Source: UBA4582 sp047630175 (GTDB taxonomy: Bacteria > Pseudomonadota > Gammaproteobacteria > Pseudomonadales > Azotimanducaceae). Taken from it: a stretch of DNA of 41,918 nt. Location of the stretch: the NCBI GenBank assembly GCA_047630175.1, contig JBLHVI010000028.1:1-41918 (forward strand), given 5' to 3'. Under the pieces are notes generated by a model. It was not told where the DNA came from. It worked only from the letters and a program-made list of their open reading frames with translations, and made no database searches. Of this stretch, positions 1 to 8,847 are shown one piece after another (position 1 is the first letter of the stretch; each line of letters begins with the position of its first letter). Position numbers and translations under genes: made by a program.

Positions 1-36
1 GTCCTGACGAACCCACGGCTTGATTTCAATACTCAT
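1..36 (-). CDS. Start of an unidentified minus-strand gene (partial)
   Basis: The reverse strand opens with ATG at 36 and reads MSIEIKPWVRQD up to the window edge, so only twelve codons are visible. The gene lies downstream of the SDR gene on the same strand, with about 50 bases between them, so it may be the last member of the phosphate-transport/SDR run. Its start overlaps the stop of a five-codon frame (ATG at 50, MSDKL) in an ATGA arrangement. The product cannot be identified from so few residues. Confidence 0.5.
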   Translation of the reverse strand, partial: MSIEIKPWVRQD

Positions 37-88
37 AATTTGTCACTCATCTGCCGGCCCACATAATCTGAACACGCGTTAACTAATC

Positions 89-802
89 TCAACTCAAGCC
101 ATCAACAGGAACACTCGCGCCATGCACTGCGATGGCCTGTGGTGAGACGAGAAATCCGATCACGTCGGCAATTTGTAGTGGCGTCACCCACTGGCTAAAG
201 TCTGCGTCCGGCATGTCCGCACGATTTCGCGGCGTGTCTATCAGTCCCGGCATCACGCAATTGACGTTGATCCCTTGACCACGCAATTCCAGCGCCATAC
301 TTTCAGTGAGGCGTATCACCGCGGCTTTCGAAGCAATGTAGGGGCCCATATTAGCTGCACCTGCGGATGCTTTCGCGGCCACATTAACGACCTTGCCGTG
401 ACCCCGAGAGAGCATCGAAGGTATCACCGCGGCACTCATGTTAAGTATAGAGCGCGCATTCAGGTCAAACAAAAAGTCCCAGGTCGCGTCAGACGTCTCA
501 TGCACGGCATCGCCCATCAAAAACCCGCCGGCAGCGTTACACATAATATCAATAGGGCCCAGTTTCGCCTCTATCAAACGGAGCGTGCCAACACAGCTAT
601 CACGCTGAGTAAGATCACAAGTGACATAACAATGTTGCTCGGCAGGCTCGGGGTACGCCTTGCTCAGACTTGCCTCGCTGCTACCCAGAACGCCAACAAG
701 CGCGCCCCGCTGAGTAAACCAGCTAACAACCGCCTTACCCAGCACGCCCGTCGCACCGGAGACGATAATGACCTGACCTTCAAAAGATTTTTGTGTCGTC
801 AT
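89..802 (-). CDS. SDR-family oxidoreductase
   Basis: This 237-residue protein is a classical short-chain dehydrogenase/reductase, a cytosolic NAD(P)H-dependent enzyme. The nucleotide-binding turn SGATGVLGKA lies near residues 15-24, the NAAGG element near 89-93, and the catalytic pair is Y155 and K159 in YIASK. The usual catalytic serine about 13 residues before the Tyr reads as alanine (VNVAAKASAG), so the active site may differ from the textbook triad. An AAAGG ribosome site seven bases upstream supports the ATG at 802. It follows the PiT transporter on the same strand with a 64-base gap. The substrate cannot be told from sequence. Confidence 0.9.
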   Translation of the reverse strand: MTTQKSFEGQVIIVSGATGVLGKAVVSWFTQRGALVGVLGSSEASLSKAYPEPAEQHCYVTCDLTQRDSCVGTLRLIEAKLGPIDIMCNAAGGFLMGDAVHETSDATWDFLFDLNARSILNMSAAVIPSMLSRGHGKVVNVAAKASAGAANMGPYIASKAAVIRLTESMALELRGQGINVNCVMPGLIDTPRNRADMPDADFSQWVTPLQIADVIGFLVSPQAIAVHGASVPVDGLS

Positions 803-866
803 GGCGTGCCTTTCGTTGTAGTGCTCGAATCAAGGTTGGCGCAAACCTCCCTGCCGGAGCCTGCCG

Positions 867-2135
867 TTAACCCGTCCCGAAGATCGACTTAAAGAGAAAG
901 AAAAATATGATAGAGAGACCCGCTCCAGCTGGCAACGTTACCAACCAAGACACAAAAATCGTGCCGACAACGCGCAGGTTCAGTGCTGCTATGCCGCGTG
1001 CCAGGCCAACGCCCAACACCGCACCCACCAACGTGTGGGTTGTAGAAATAGGCAAGCTTGCACCCGACGCCACGACCACAGTGCTGGCCGCCGCGAGTTC
1101 TGCTGCAAAGCCACTGCTGGGTGTTAATTCGGTTATATGGGTTCCTATCGTCTGGATGACACGATAACCATACAGTGCCAGCCCAGCGACAATACCAACG
1201 CCACCGAGCAGGAGTATCCAACTGGGCGTTGCTGACATGGCCCCGACTTGGCCACCACTTTCGATAATACCGTTGACTGCGGCTAATGGTCCAATCGCGT
1301 TCGCTACATCATTAGACCCGTGAGCAAAGGCCATAGAACAGGCCGTAAACACCATCATGACAGCGAATATTCGTTCAACATTAACAAGATCTAATTGGTC
1401 TGACCGAGTAACACGCTTGATACGACTCAGCCCAACAAACCCCATCAACATGATAATGGCTGCTACCACCACTGAGTAAAGCAGCGATTCGGCAAAACTG
1501 ATCTCTAGGCCGATATGTTTCAACCCTTTGGTCAACGTCACCATTGATATCATATAACCGACAAAAAACAGATATATCGGCAAGTAGCGCTTGGCCGCTA
1601 CGAACGCATCCGGAGCACCGAAAATAAATCGCCGAATACTCAGCGATATAACAAACGCCATAGTACCTGCCAGGACTGGCGAGATAACCCAACTCGACAC
1701 TATCTCGGCTACCGCACCCCACTTCACGGCATCTACTGAAATACCTACCGATGCAAAACCAACAATGGCACCAACGATGCTATGCGTCGTTGAGACGGGC
1801 CATCCATAAATAGACGCGATCATTAACCACGTACCAGCTGCTAACAACGAGGCCATCATGCCGTAGACCAACAATTCCGGGCTAGTCGCCAACAACTCTG
1901 GGTCAATAATACCCTTACGTATCGTCGAGGTTACTTCACCGCCAGCGAGATAAGCGCCGGCGAACTCGAATACCATGGCAATCATGATTGCCTGCTTAAT
2001 GGTGATGGCTTTCGAACCTACCGAAGTTCCCATGGCATTAGCCACATCGTTTGCGCCTACGCCCCAGGCCATAAAGAACCCAAATAGTAACGCCAGCAGC
2101 AGCAGCGTGCTGCCATAATCTTCTATTACGCCCAT
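867..2135 (-). CDS. pit: PiT-family inorganic phosphate transporter
   Basis: A 422-residue integral inner-membrane protein with about ten hydrophobic segments. It carries the duplicated PiT signature: GANDVANAMG near residues 27-36 and AHGSNDVANAIGP in the second half, each followed by a family-typical STTH segment (PVSTTHSIVGA, PISTTHTLVGA). Members import phosphate, usually as a metal-phosphate complex, driven by an ion gradient. The gene sits 47 bases downstream of the DUF47 gene on the same strand, the usual arrangement for this pair. Length and both motifs are normal, so I expect it to be functional. Whether the coupling ion is H+ or Na+ is not decided by the sequence. Confidence 0.95.
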   Translation of the reverse strand: MGVIEDYGSTLLLLALLFGFFMAWGVGANDVANAMGTSVGSKAITIKQAIMIAMVFEFAGAYLAGGEVTSTIRKGIIDPELLATSPELLVYGMMASLLAAGTWLMIASIYGWPVSTTHSIVGAIVGFASVGISVDAVKWGAVAEIVSSWVISPVLAGTMAFVISLSIRRFIFGAPDAFVAAKRYLPIYLFFVGYMISMVTLTKGLKHIGLEISFAESLLYSVVVAAIIMLMGFVGLSRIKRVTRSDQLDLVNVERIFAVMMVFTACSMAFAHGSNDVANAIGPLAAVNGIIESGGQVGAMSATPSWILLLGGVGIVAGLALYGYRVIQTIGTHITELTPSSGFAAELAAASTVVVASGASLPISTTHTLVGAVLGVGLARGIAALNLRVVGTIFVSWLVTLPAGAGLSIIFFFLFKSIFGTG

Positions 2136-2182
2136 GAAGCTATACCTGTGTCACTTTTTCATTAAAAGAGTCTGAAGATGCG

Positions 2183-2863
2183 TTATCGCGCAATGAGATA
2201 GAGCATACGGTTACCAACAGTTTGTGATTTGTCAGCAAGGTCGCCGATCCATTCGATCACTCGATATAAAAACATGACATCGACAGGGTCTAGGGTTTTC
2301 TCAATGGAGTAAAGCTGCAGAGTGAGCTCGCTCTCTTTGATATCAGCTTTATGTTCTACTTCACCCAGTCGGGTAATCATCGCGGATACTAGGTCGACCT
2401 CCTTGCCACTGAAGCCCGTTGTAATGAGCTCATCGAGTTCATTTAACGCTTCCAAGGCAATGACCGAAGGTTTGACAGACCATTGCACCAGCTCCCGCAT
2501 GGCCGGGATAAGCGCTTCAGGTATCGCCATTTGCCGACCGCTGGTAAGGCCCACGATATGTTTGGCAAGATTCGGGATGCGATCTTGGGCGTGCAGCAGC
2601 TCCAAAAGATCTGTCCGCGACACAGGCATAAAGAGGCTGCGGGGCAATGTCAGGCGGATGCCACGCTTCAGATCATCTGCCTCATTCTCGAGTGTGTTAA
2701 TAATGGCGCCAAGTTTACCGACGAGTTCCCAATCGCCGGCCATAACTGCATCCATATATCCTTCGATCTCAGTCGCGGCTTGACAGGCAACTTTCATATG
2801 CGCCTGCATTGGCGCGATAGGCGAGCGCGAGAATAGCTGATTGAATATTGGGCTGATGGCCAT
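2183..2863 (-). CDS. DUF47 / TIGR00153 PhoU-like protein
   Basis: The protein of about 226 residues matches the DUF47 family (E. coli YkaA-like) along its length. The shared core includes RLTLPRSLFMPV, RTDLLELLHAQDRI and a C-terminal NPVD-like stretch (DPVDVMFLYRVIEW). It is an all-helical cytosolic protein related to PhoU, thought to modulate the adjacent PiT transporter. I chose the ATG at 2863 (MAISPIFNQLF) rather than the longer frame from 2929. The extra 22 residues are hydrophobic and not part of the family, and the chosen start gives the usual length. A weak GGAAA ribosome site lies upstream. First gene of the minus-strand run DUF47-PiT-SDR. Confidence 0.93.
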   Translation of the reverse strand: MAISPIFNQLFSRSPIAPMQAHMKVACQAATEIEGYMDAVMAGDWELVGKLGAIINTLENEADDLKRGIRLTLPRSLFMPVSRTDLLELLHAQDRIPNLAKHIVGLTSGRQMAIPEALIPAMRELVQWSVKPSVIALEALNELDELITTGFSGKEVDLVSAMITRLGEVEHKADIKESELTLQLYSIEKTLDPVDVMFLYRVIEWIGDLADKSQTVGNRMLYLIAR

Positions 2864-3102
2864 AATGATTTCCGAAGAAGGTTGCGGAGCATTATAGGCA
2901 AGAATGAGGACGATGGTACCCATTAGCACAACTAAAACCCGTCAATAGGCCTTAGCGGTAAACTGGCTGTTGGCTCGCGCGTCAGTCGTAAGCCTTCCTA
3001 GCGCCTAATGTGCACACCGATATCATGTGGGTGCCTAAGGTCGAGGGGCAGATCTGAATTCTCAAAAAAGACAATGCGGGTGTTGCTATGAAGCGAATTT
3101 TG

Positions 3103-3133
3103 TTGAGATATTGTAACCACAATGTGGTATAAA
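3103..3133 (+). promoter_or_regulatory. Possible promoter/operator of the MerC-domain gene
   Basis: TTGAGA (3103-3108) and TATAAA (3128-3133) form a sigma-70-like pair with a long 19-base spacer. Between them lies a short inverted repeat, ATTGT-AACC-ACAAT (3110-3123). The -10 box ends only ten bases before the ATG at 3144 and no Shine-Dalgarno is visible, so the message could be nearly leaderless. This reading is tentative. Confidence 0.3.
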
Positions 3134-3143
3134 CTGCGCGCCT

Positions 3144-3575
3144 ATGACCCACCTCAACACCAAGCCTACACAAACTACCCAACGCGAACGCTGGCTGGAC
3201 GGGTTAGCCGTGCTTCTTTCTGGCACCTGCATGGTCCACTGCTTAGTGCTACCACTTTTAGTGACCGTGTTGCCGATCATACAAGGTAGCACTCTGCTTG
3301 ATGAGCAAACCTTCCACTTGATCATGCTACTGTTTATTCTACCGACGAGTTTAATCGCACTGACAATCGGCTGTCGCAAGCACAAGGATCGCTTAACGAT
3401 GATCTTGGGCGGTGTTGGTCTTTCGGTTTTAACGTTCACTGCGCTATTTGGCCATGAGGTATTTGGTCTGGTGGGTGAACGTTTCGTGACAACTGGCGGC
3501 GGTTTGATTTTGGCGCTCGCCCATATTCAGAACTTTCGACGTTGTCGTTCAGTGGATTGTCAGCACGACGACTGA
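3144..3575 (+). CDS. MerC-domain membrane protein
   Basis: A 143-residue protein with four hydrophobic helices (roughly residues 22-45, 55-72, 80-100 and 108-125). The MerC-family cysteine pair lies in helix 1 (GTCMVHCLVLP), and the C-terminal tail is rich in Cys and His (RRCRSVDCQHDD). MerC proteins were named from mercury-resistance operons, but chromosomal MerC-domain proteins like this one stand alone and more likely handle a soft metal or have an unknown role. No merR, merA or merT is nearby, so I would not call mercury resistance. It is the only plus-strand gene in the first 6 kb and lies between two minus-strand genes. Confidence 0.85.
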   Translation: MTHLNTKPTQTTQRERWLDGLAVLLSGTCMVHCLVLPLLVTVLPIIQGSTLLDEQTFHLIMLLFILPTSLIALTIGCRKHKDRLTMILGGVGLSVLTFTALFGHEVFGLVGERFVTTGGGLILALAHIQNFRRCRSVDCQHDD

Positions 3576-3718
3576 TGCTGCTCACTTATTGCTGGCGTCG
3601 TGTTCGACTCGAGCAGTGGCATTGCAGATGTAAGGCATTGAATTAGCACCCTGCCAATCAACTATCCGAACAATATTTTGAAGCCTACTACCCGCGCAAC
3701 TCTAGTCAAAGTAACCCG

Positions 3719-4390
3719 TTATTTCTCTGGGTTTAGCAAAGCTTCGTACAAACCAATAAGCAAAGAAACCGTTGGACCGGAGATACTAATGTCACCTTCA
3801 GTGAAAGAGAAGTGACCGTGGTCAGGCCTATGCCAAGTCAGGGCATAACTGCTGGCGTCGAGAACGCGCGCTAAAGATATTTCATGAATCTCGGAGACTT
3901 CGTCGGGGTTGGCCTCGACACTGAAGGGTGGCTCGATAATGCCGACAACGGGGCTGATCTTGTAGCCCGCCTGCGTGTAATAGTCGCCAAGACTACCGAC
4001 GACTTCGATCTTAGAGGTCGCCAAGTTAATTTCTTCGCGAGTTTCCCTCAATGCAGTATCGATGAACGAGTTGTCGGTTGCGTCAACACGGCCACCGGGA
4101 AAACAAATATGTCCCGCGAAGCGAATGCGCGGGTGGCGACGGGTAACGATGACGGTTGGACCGTTCGCATGGTTAACAATGGGCAACAAAACGGCGGAGT
4201 CTTTAGCGCTACTTCGCACGAGTTGAGATACAGGGTTTTCGACGTGGGGATTTCGTAATTCGGCCGCAACTACACCTTGACGTTCTGCAAAGTAAGCTCT
4301 GATGAGCGACATATCAGGCGTCACTTTTGGATACCCTAGCACTTGCGACTCTTTTTTCAGATTTTCTTCAGAAGGACTTTGTACTTGCAA
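3719..4390 (-). CDS. Nudix hydrolase, CoA pyrophosphatase (NudL) type
   Basis: The frame holds a Nudix box preceded by the NudL-type element: FPGGRVDATDNSFIDTALRE followed by TREEINL. This arrangement of a conserved FPGG, an Asp-rich loop and RE-x2-EE marks the CoA pyrophosphatase branch, which cleaves coenzyme A or its thioesters to 3',5'-ADP and a 4'-phosphopantetheine product using Mg2+ or Mn2+. The open frame begins at a TTG (4390) without a clear ribosome site. An in-frame ATG at 4312 would give 197 residues, nearer the family's usual length of about 190-210, and may be the true start. The gene stands alone, convergent with the MerC-domain gene. Confidence 0.85.
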   Translation of the reverse strand: MQVQSPSEENLKKESQVLGYPKVTPDMSLIRAYFAERQGVVAAELRNPHVENPVSQLVRSSAKDSAVLLPIVNHANGPTVIVTRRHPRIRFAGHICFPGGRVDATDNSFIDTALRETREEINLATSKIEVVGSLGDYYTQAGYKISPVVGIIEPPFSVEANPDEVSEIHEISLARVLDASSYALTWHRPDHGHFSFTEGDISISGPTVSLLIGLYEALLNPEK

Positions 4391-4533
4391 CGTTATGATC
4401 GCCTACTTTGATACACAAGGATTAGTCATGACACGCGCACCGAACCGCCGCGTACCACGTGAGTCAGTGCCACACAGATCGCCCCCCGCCATGCCGGATA
4501 GTTGGCATGATGGGAAAGCGTCCTAATTGGGCG

Positions 4534-6003
4534 CTACGCTATCGAGAAAACGCCAGCGGCATTCACCTCGGCCGCCAGACCACAGAATTCACGGCGAGTC
4601 ATATCGTCAATCAACGCCTGGTCTTCGGTATTGGCCCAGACGCGCTCACCGGCTTGGGTCAAGCCCGCGATATTGCCAGTAACTGGACCATTGGCGCCGT
4701 ACATCACAGCATACGACTCAATAGTAACAGGGCCGCTATAGTCTGCCAGACAGTCTCGCCTCGGTGTCGCATCCACAGCCGCTTGTAAATCCTCGTGCTG
4801 GAAGTCTATCGTTGGCGGCGTCGTTGAATACATGCCAAAGGCGTGTTTGGTCAGGTAGCCGCCATTAGCGGTTATCATGCCTTTCTTACCTGGCGCCGCA
4901 CGCAGTAATTCGACCATCCGGGCGATACTGTGCATGACATAGTTATTTAATGGCCCTCCGCCAAAGGTCAGGCCACCCGTCACTGTTAGAGGCTTGCTCG
5001 TATCCAGCCCTAGCTCATTGACTGCAACCTGCACGGCAGACGGAAAGCAGCTATAAACATCCAGAAGATCAATGTCGCTGACCTGCATACTGACAAGTTC
5101 CAGCAAACGCTTACCCGCGATACGGATAGCCGGCGACGAATAAAGGTTGTCGCGATTAGACACGAAGTAAGAATCATGGGCGTCTGTGCCCGCCCACGGG
5201 TAAACCCATTGGCTCTCATCAATGTTGAGCTCACGGGCCTTCGCCACCGAACACATAATCAGCGCAGCGCCCATGTCGACGGCATTATTGGAATTCATAA
5301 GCTTTGGATAAGGATAGCTAATCATTCGGTTCGACGGCGATGGTGTGCGTATCGTCTCCGCATCGACGGGCGCCTTTATCCAAGCATGCGGATTACCGGC
5401 TGCCACTCGACTGAAGCCGGCCCATAACTCGGATATCGTTTTCAGGTGGGTATCCAGCGCTGCACCACTATGATGCCGCAGGGCATTTTCAAACATGGGA
5501 TACAGCTGGATAGGCATGCGAATACCCCGCGCCAGCTCAGCCTCGGCTGACATAGGCGCCTCCTCACCGATTATCCTCGAATAAGCACCCGATGTTTCTG
5601 TAACGGGCAGTTCTACACCCGCCTTGCGCGCCTTTGCCTGACTGTTACCATTTTCAGCCCCCGTAATAACGATTAATGACTTGTCGCCCTTGAGAATATC
5701 CAGAGCTGACTGATTGACCACCGTCTGCACCATATTACCGCCGTAGCATGAGCCGACAGTTTCCGCCTCAGGCACACCGATTTTTTCAGCAACGTAACCC
5801 GCTGGCTGTGTATAGCGCCACACACCGCGGATCACCCGAACTGATTCAACGCCCCCCAGCAGGTCTTCATTCCCCGTGTCGAGGGCCGCCTTGCGCACAG
5901 CGTCGACCATCATATCGATGGGCTGCTGGCCCTCCAACGGATCTGTCAGACGCTGTTCAACTTGTGCTACGCCAATAATCACGGGGGTATTGGGATTCAT
6001 CAT
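4534..6003 (-). CDS. Thiolase-fold acetyl-CoA acetyltransferase-like protein
   Basis: About 489 residues with a thiolase-like N-terminal half (TPVIIGVAQVEQR near residues 5-17, then SCYGGNMVQTVVNQSALDI) and a C-terminal half with LLDVYSCFPSAVQVA and GGLTFGGGPLNNY. The latter belong to the long SCP2-thiolase-like family usually annotated as acetyl-CoA acetyltransferase. Its size exceeds the classical 390-residue thiolases because of a C-terminal extension after the GGYLTKHAFG element. The ATG at 6003 is preceded by AGGAG eight bases upstream. The role is probably thiolytic cleavage or condensation of an acyl-CoA; the substrate is unknown. It is divergent from the flavin oxidoreductase gene. 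Confidence 0.85.
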   Translation of the reverse strand: MMNPNTPVIIGVAQVEQRLTDPLEGQQPIDMMVDAVRKAALDTGNEDLLGGVESVRVIRGVWRYTQPAGYVAEKIGVPEAETVGSCYGGNMVQTVVNQSALDILKGDKSLIVITGAENGNSQAKARKAGVELPVTETSGAYSRIIGEEAPMSAEAELARGIRMPIQLYPMFENALRHHSGAALDTHLKTISELWAGFSRVAAGNPHAWIKAPVDAETIRTPSPSNRMISYPYPKLMNSNNAVDMGAALIMCSVAKARELNIDESQWVYPWAGTDAHDSYFVSNRDNLYSSPAIRIAGKRLLELVSMQVSDIDLLDVYSCFPSAVQVAVNELGLDTSKPLTVTGGLTFGGGPLNNYVMHSIARMVELLRAAPGKKGMITANGGYLTKHAFGMYSTTPPTIDFQHEDLQAAVDATPRRDCLADYSGPVTIESYAVMYGANGPVTGNIAGLTQAGERVWANTEDQALIDDMTRREFCGLAAEVNAAGVFSIA

Positions 6004-6138
6004 CAATAACTGCTCCTAATGCAAAAAATAGTGTCGGTGTAGTGCCAAAACAATATGTACTGAAAGAATGATGGCCAAAAAATAGATCACCATTCTGCCA
6101 CAGTATGCAAACCAATGAGAATGTGGTTTGCTTAACCC

Positions 6139-7068
6139 ATGCCTCGTCCCTTAAAAATAGCGGTCACACCTTGGTCATTCAGTCAGACTGGTCATGCCAG
6201 TGAACTCGTCGCGCAAGCAAAGATTGCAGAATCACTGGGCTTTCACTCATTTTGGTTGCCCGAAAATCACTTTGGCGATGCCCGCGCTATACCCTCGCCG
6301 CTGACGCTACTGGCAGCCGTAGCTGCCAGTACTCAGTACATGCTGTTAGGCACAACTTCCTATCTTCTGCCAATCCGCAATCCGTTGCAGGCGGCAGAGG
6401 AAGTTGCCGTGGTAGACCGCCTATCCGGCGGCAGACTCATTCTTGGTGTGGGTCGGGGCACTAACCCGGCCATGTTTGACGCCTTCGCGGTGCCCGCTAA
6501 GCAGAAGCGTCAGCTGTTCGAGCGTCATCTCGACATCATGCGCCGCGCGTGGCAGGGAGAGCCCATTTTGATGGGTGCCGAGCCGCCCATAAGACTTGCG
6601 CCGCTGCCCGTACAGCAGCCGCACCCGCCCATCTGGATAGCCGCATTCGGGCCGCTAGCCTTAAAGCAGGCAGGCACGCTGGGCTTACCTTATCTAGCAT
6701 CGCCCATTGAGACACTGGATACCTTGCAACAGAACTATGCACGGCATCAGCGCTTTGTTGAGGCTTCGGGCTTTGCGCCGCTCGACACGATTCCCGTGAT
6801 GCGCACTATTTTTATCACGGAGAGCGCCGCGGTCCGGCGCGAGGTCACCCAAGCGGTCGAGGCCATGGCCCCGCACAGCATGCAAACACCTAACGCCAGC
6901 ATTGATGACTGGGCGCTAATTGGTAGCGCCGCCTATGTGCGGGAGAGATTAGCCGCCTATCAAGACATACTGGGCCTAACACACGTCATCGCTCGTGGCA
7001 GGATTGAAGGCATCAGCAGCACTGAGTGGCTCAAAAGTCTTGAACGATTGGCTGAATTTGCCCACTAG
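6139..7068 (+). CDS. LLM-class flavin-dependent oxidoreductase
   Basis: The 309-residue protein has the bacterial luciferase-like TIM-barrel pattern. It opens with a strand and helix (KIAVTPWSF...), then GFHSFWLPENHF near residues 34-45 and ATSTQYMLLGT-type and RLSGGRLILGVGRG elements, the latter typical of F420/FMN-dependent LLM proteins. These enzymes use reduced flavin for monooxygenation or hydride transfer; this member's substrate is unknown. It is divergent from the thiolase-like gene, with about 135 bases between them, and convergent with the M48 protease gene. Length is normal. Confidence 0.88.
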   Translation: MPRPLKIAVTPWSFSQTGHASELVAQAKIAESLGFHSFWLPENHFGDARAIPSPLTLLAAVAASTQYMLLGTTSYLLPIRNPLQAAEEVAVVDRLSGGRLILGVGRGTNPAMFDAFAVPAKQKRQLFERHLDIMRRAWQGEPILMGAEPPIRLAPLPVQQPHPPIWIAAFGPLALKQAGTLGLPYLASPIETLDTLQQNYARHQRFVEASGFAPLDTIPVMRTIFITESAAVRREVTQAVEAMAPHSMQTPNASIDDWALIGSAAYVRERLAAYQDILGLTHVIARGRIEGISSTEWLKSLERLAEFAH

Positions 7069-7100
7069 CCTCAGCCTCGGCCTAGTCGTTATGTTGATGA

Positions 7101-8579
7101 CTAATCGATCACCTTAATAAGCTGTCCTGGTACCGGCTGCCCATCGGGGTACAGGCCGTTGATGACCCGCAGCTTATCTAAGGCGTAATTAGTAATGGGC
7201 GATTCTGCTGCCAAGGCCTCCATTGTAGTGCCCTCTTCAGCCCGAACCACCTGTAACTTGGGGTCGCGGATCTTCTGCCGGTCTTCACGATCCATTAAAT
7301 CAAAACTGAAAATTGTACCAATGAACGCTTTATCATCGGCAACTTTTGCCAGGTCGTACTGACCAGAACCGGTCATGACATACGCCAGTCGGCGGCGCAT
7401 ATCAAACAACACGGCAATCCGCACGGGACGCGAGCCAAAGGGTGAATCGGCACGCTCAGCGATTCCCAAATATCCAGGCAAGCGGGAAATTGTCACTTCG
7501 CGACCCTCCCGCATACTCAAACCCAGCTGTTTTTCGAGAAACTCCTTACCGACTAGCCCGTCACGAATACGTTCCGTGCCGATAGCAAAGACTGCGTCAC
7601 CCACCGTTGAAAGCGCCTGAACGCCCTGCGAGGTGTACTCAATGCGCCAGTCCAGTGGAAAAGACAGTTTGATCCCGAGCTTGGGATGATAAAATCGGTT
7701 CTTGCGGATAATCCCTGTCTTGCGCGTCGGCCCAACGGTCAGACCATTGAGTTTCTCCAGAAACTCATCGGCGCCAACGAACTCGTCACCGTCGACGACT
7801 AACTTATTCGATTCAGTAATCGCCTCGGCATAGCGCGTATCGTTATCCGGGTGGGAAGACAAAATTCCGTGATAGACCCTCGGCGGACGCTCTTCCAACC
7901 GGGCCTGGCTGTATTCAACGCGATCCTTGTCTTTGAGAATTTCGATGGTGCGCAACATCGCGTCAGGAGAATAACCTGCCTTAGCCATGTAGCTCGCACC
8001 GACAGCATCTGCCTCGAGTTCAAAACCGCGGCTATAGCCTTTCATCAGCACGTCGCCGAGCATGCCACCCAAGTCATAGACACCAGGCACCTGGGTCAGA
8101 ACCGATGCCACAATGCTGACGCCGCCCAGCAATTTGCCGGTACTTTGGTTGCGCAACCCATGTTTTTCGGTCACATGTGCGACCTCATGACCCAACACAG
8201 CCGCCAATTCCGACTCAGAATTCATATGCAGCAACATACCGCGAGTTATGTAGATAAAGCCACCCGGCAAAGCGAACGCATTGATCATGTCATCGTTGAG
8301 TACGGTAAAAGTAAACGCCAACGCAGGCCGGCTGCTTTTCGCAGCGATACGTTGGCCTACCATGTCGATATAGGTCTGCAGCTCCTTGTCCCGATAAACA
8401 CCATATTGAGACAGAATTTTCTGATGCTCCTTCGCCCCCAGAGCAACCTCTTCTTCTTCTGACATGGCCCCTGCTGGCAGGCTTACTAACCCCAGCGCGC
8501 ATATCATCAGCAGCCCAACAACCCAACGGCTACCCCAACGCACCACCTCATGGTGAAAACTTATTATGCCCCACAACAT
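7101..8579 (-). CDS. Exported M48-family metalloprotease with LysM-like tail
   Basis: A 492-residue protein with an N-terminal signal segment (hydrophobic VVGLLMICALGLVSLPAGA) followed by a peptidase M48 domain. The zinc site is HEVAHVTEKH (H131, E132, H135) with the third ligand in FELEADAVG. The family includes periplasmic BepA and Oma1-like proteases that act in envelope quality control. After about residue 270 comes a second domain, and the last 50 residues (TTMEALAAESP through PGQLIKVID) resemble a degenerate LysM. I chose the ATG at 8579 because GAGGAG lies six bases upstream; the longer frame from 8603 would put that site inside the gene. It is divergent from the large envelope locus. 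Confidence 0.92.
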   Translation of the reverse strand: MLWGIISFHHEVVRWGSRWVVGLLMICALGLVSLPAGAMSEEEEVALGAKEHQKILSQYGVYRDKELQTYIDMVGQRIAAKSSRPALAFTFTVLNDDMINAFALPGGFIYITRGMLLHMNSESELAAVLGHEVAHVTEKHGLRNQSTGKLLGGVSIVASVLTQVPGVYDLGGMLGDVLMKGYSRGFELEADAVGASYMAKAGYSPDAMLRTIEILKDKDRVEYSQARLEERPPRVYHGILSSHPDNDTRYAEAITESNKLVVDGDEFVGADEFLEKLNGLTVGPTRKTGIIRKNRFYHPKLGIKLSFPLDWRIEYTSQGVQALSTVGDAVFAIGTERIRDGLVGKEFLEKQLGLSMREGREVTISRLPGYLGIAERADSPFGSRPVRIAVLFDMRRRLAYVMTGSGQYDLAKVADDKAFIGTIFSFDLMDREDRQKIRDPKLQVVRAEEGTTMEALAAESPITNYALDKLRVINGLYPDGQPVPGQLIKVID

Positions 8580-8670
8580 GCCTCTCTCCTCACCTGTGCC
8601 CACGACCTTTTGCTACTCCAAATAAGTTTGGCAGCAAATATTCCAGCGGGTTCCCTCAATTTATCATGTA

Positions 8671-8698
8671 ATACCGGTCGCCTTAACCATGCCGGTAT
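8671..8698. repeat. Inverted repeat in the divergent intergenic region
   Basis: ATACCGG (8671-8677) and CCGGTAT (8692-8698) form a perfect seven-base inverted repeat with a 14-base centre. It lies between the divergent M48 protease and TPR genes and could be an operator for either. It could also be a chance match. Confidence 0.4.
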
Positions 8699-8779
8699 AA
8701 ATTAAAGCTAGAAAGCCGCGCCAGTTACCCAGAATCCTATTAAATCAGTACCGTTGATTTACAGGTCCTCTTCAAGCGT

Positions 8780-8825
8780 GAATAATACCTTCAGTCGTTC
8801 CATGTTGGGAAGACGAGGATTATTC
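8780..8825 (+). promoter_or_regulatory. Long imperfect hairpin upstream of the first TPR/TonB-C gene
   Basis: The 5' arm (8780-8801) starts GAATAAT-A-CCT and ends TTCC. The 3' arm (8808-8825) starts GGAAGAC and ends AGGATTATTC. They pair over 18 base pairs, broken only by single-base bulges on the 5' arm, with a six-base ATGTTG loop. The hairpin ends 22 bases before the ATG at 8848. No plus-strand gene lies upstream to terminate and no T-run follows, so an mRNA leader structure is more likely than a terminator. Confidence 0.5.
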
Positions 8826-8847
8826 ATTCAAATACTGTTGCACAGAC

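Noticed and set aside
275..892. 205-codon plus-strand frame opposite the SDR gene
   Set aside because: It is fully antisense to a clear SDR with catalytic motifs, and its translation has no domain pattern.
3144..3575. Mercury-resistance gene merC
   Set aside because: No merR, merT, merP or merA is near. Chromosomal MerC-domain proteins are common without mercury resistance, so only the domain name is used.
7851..8462. 203-codon plus-strand frame inside the M48 protease gene
   Set aside because: Antisense to the zinc-site region of the protease; composition is that of a mirror frame.
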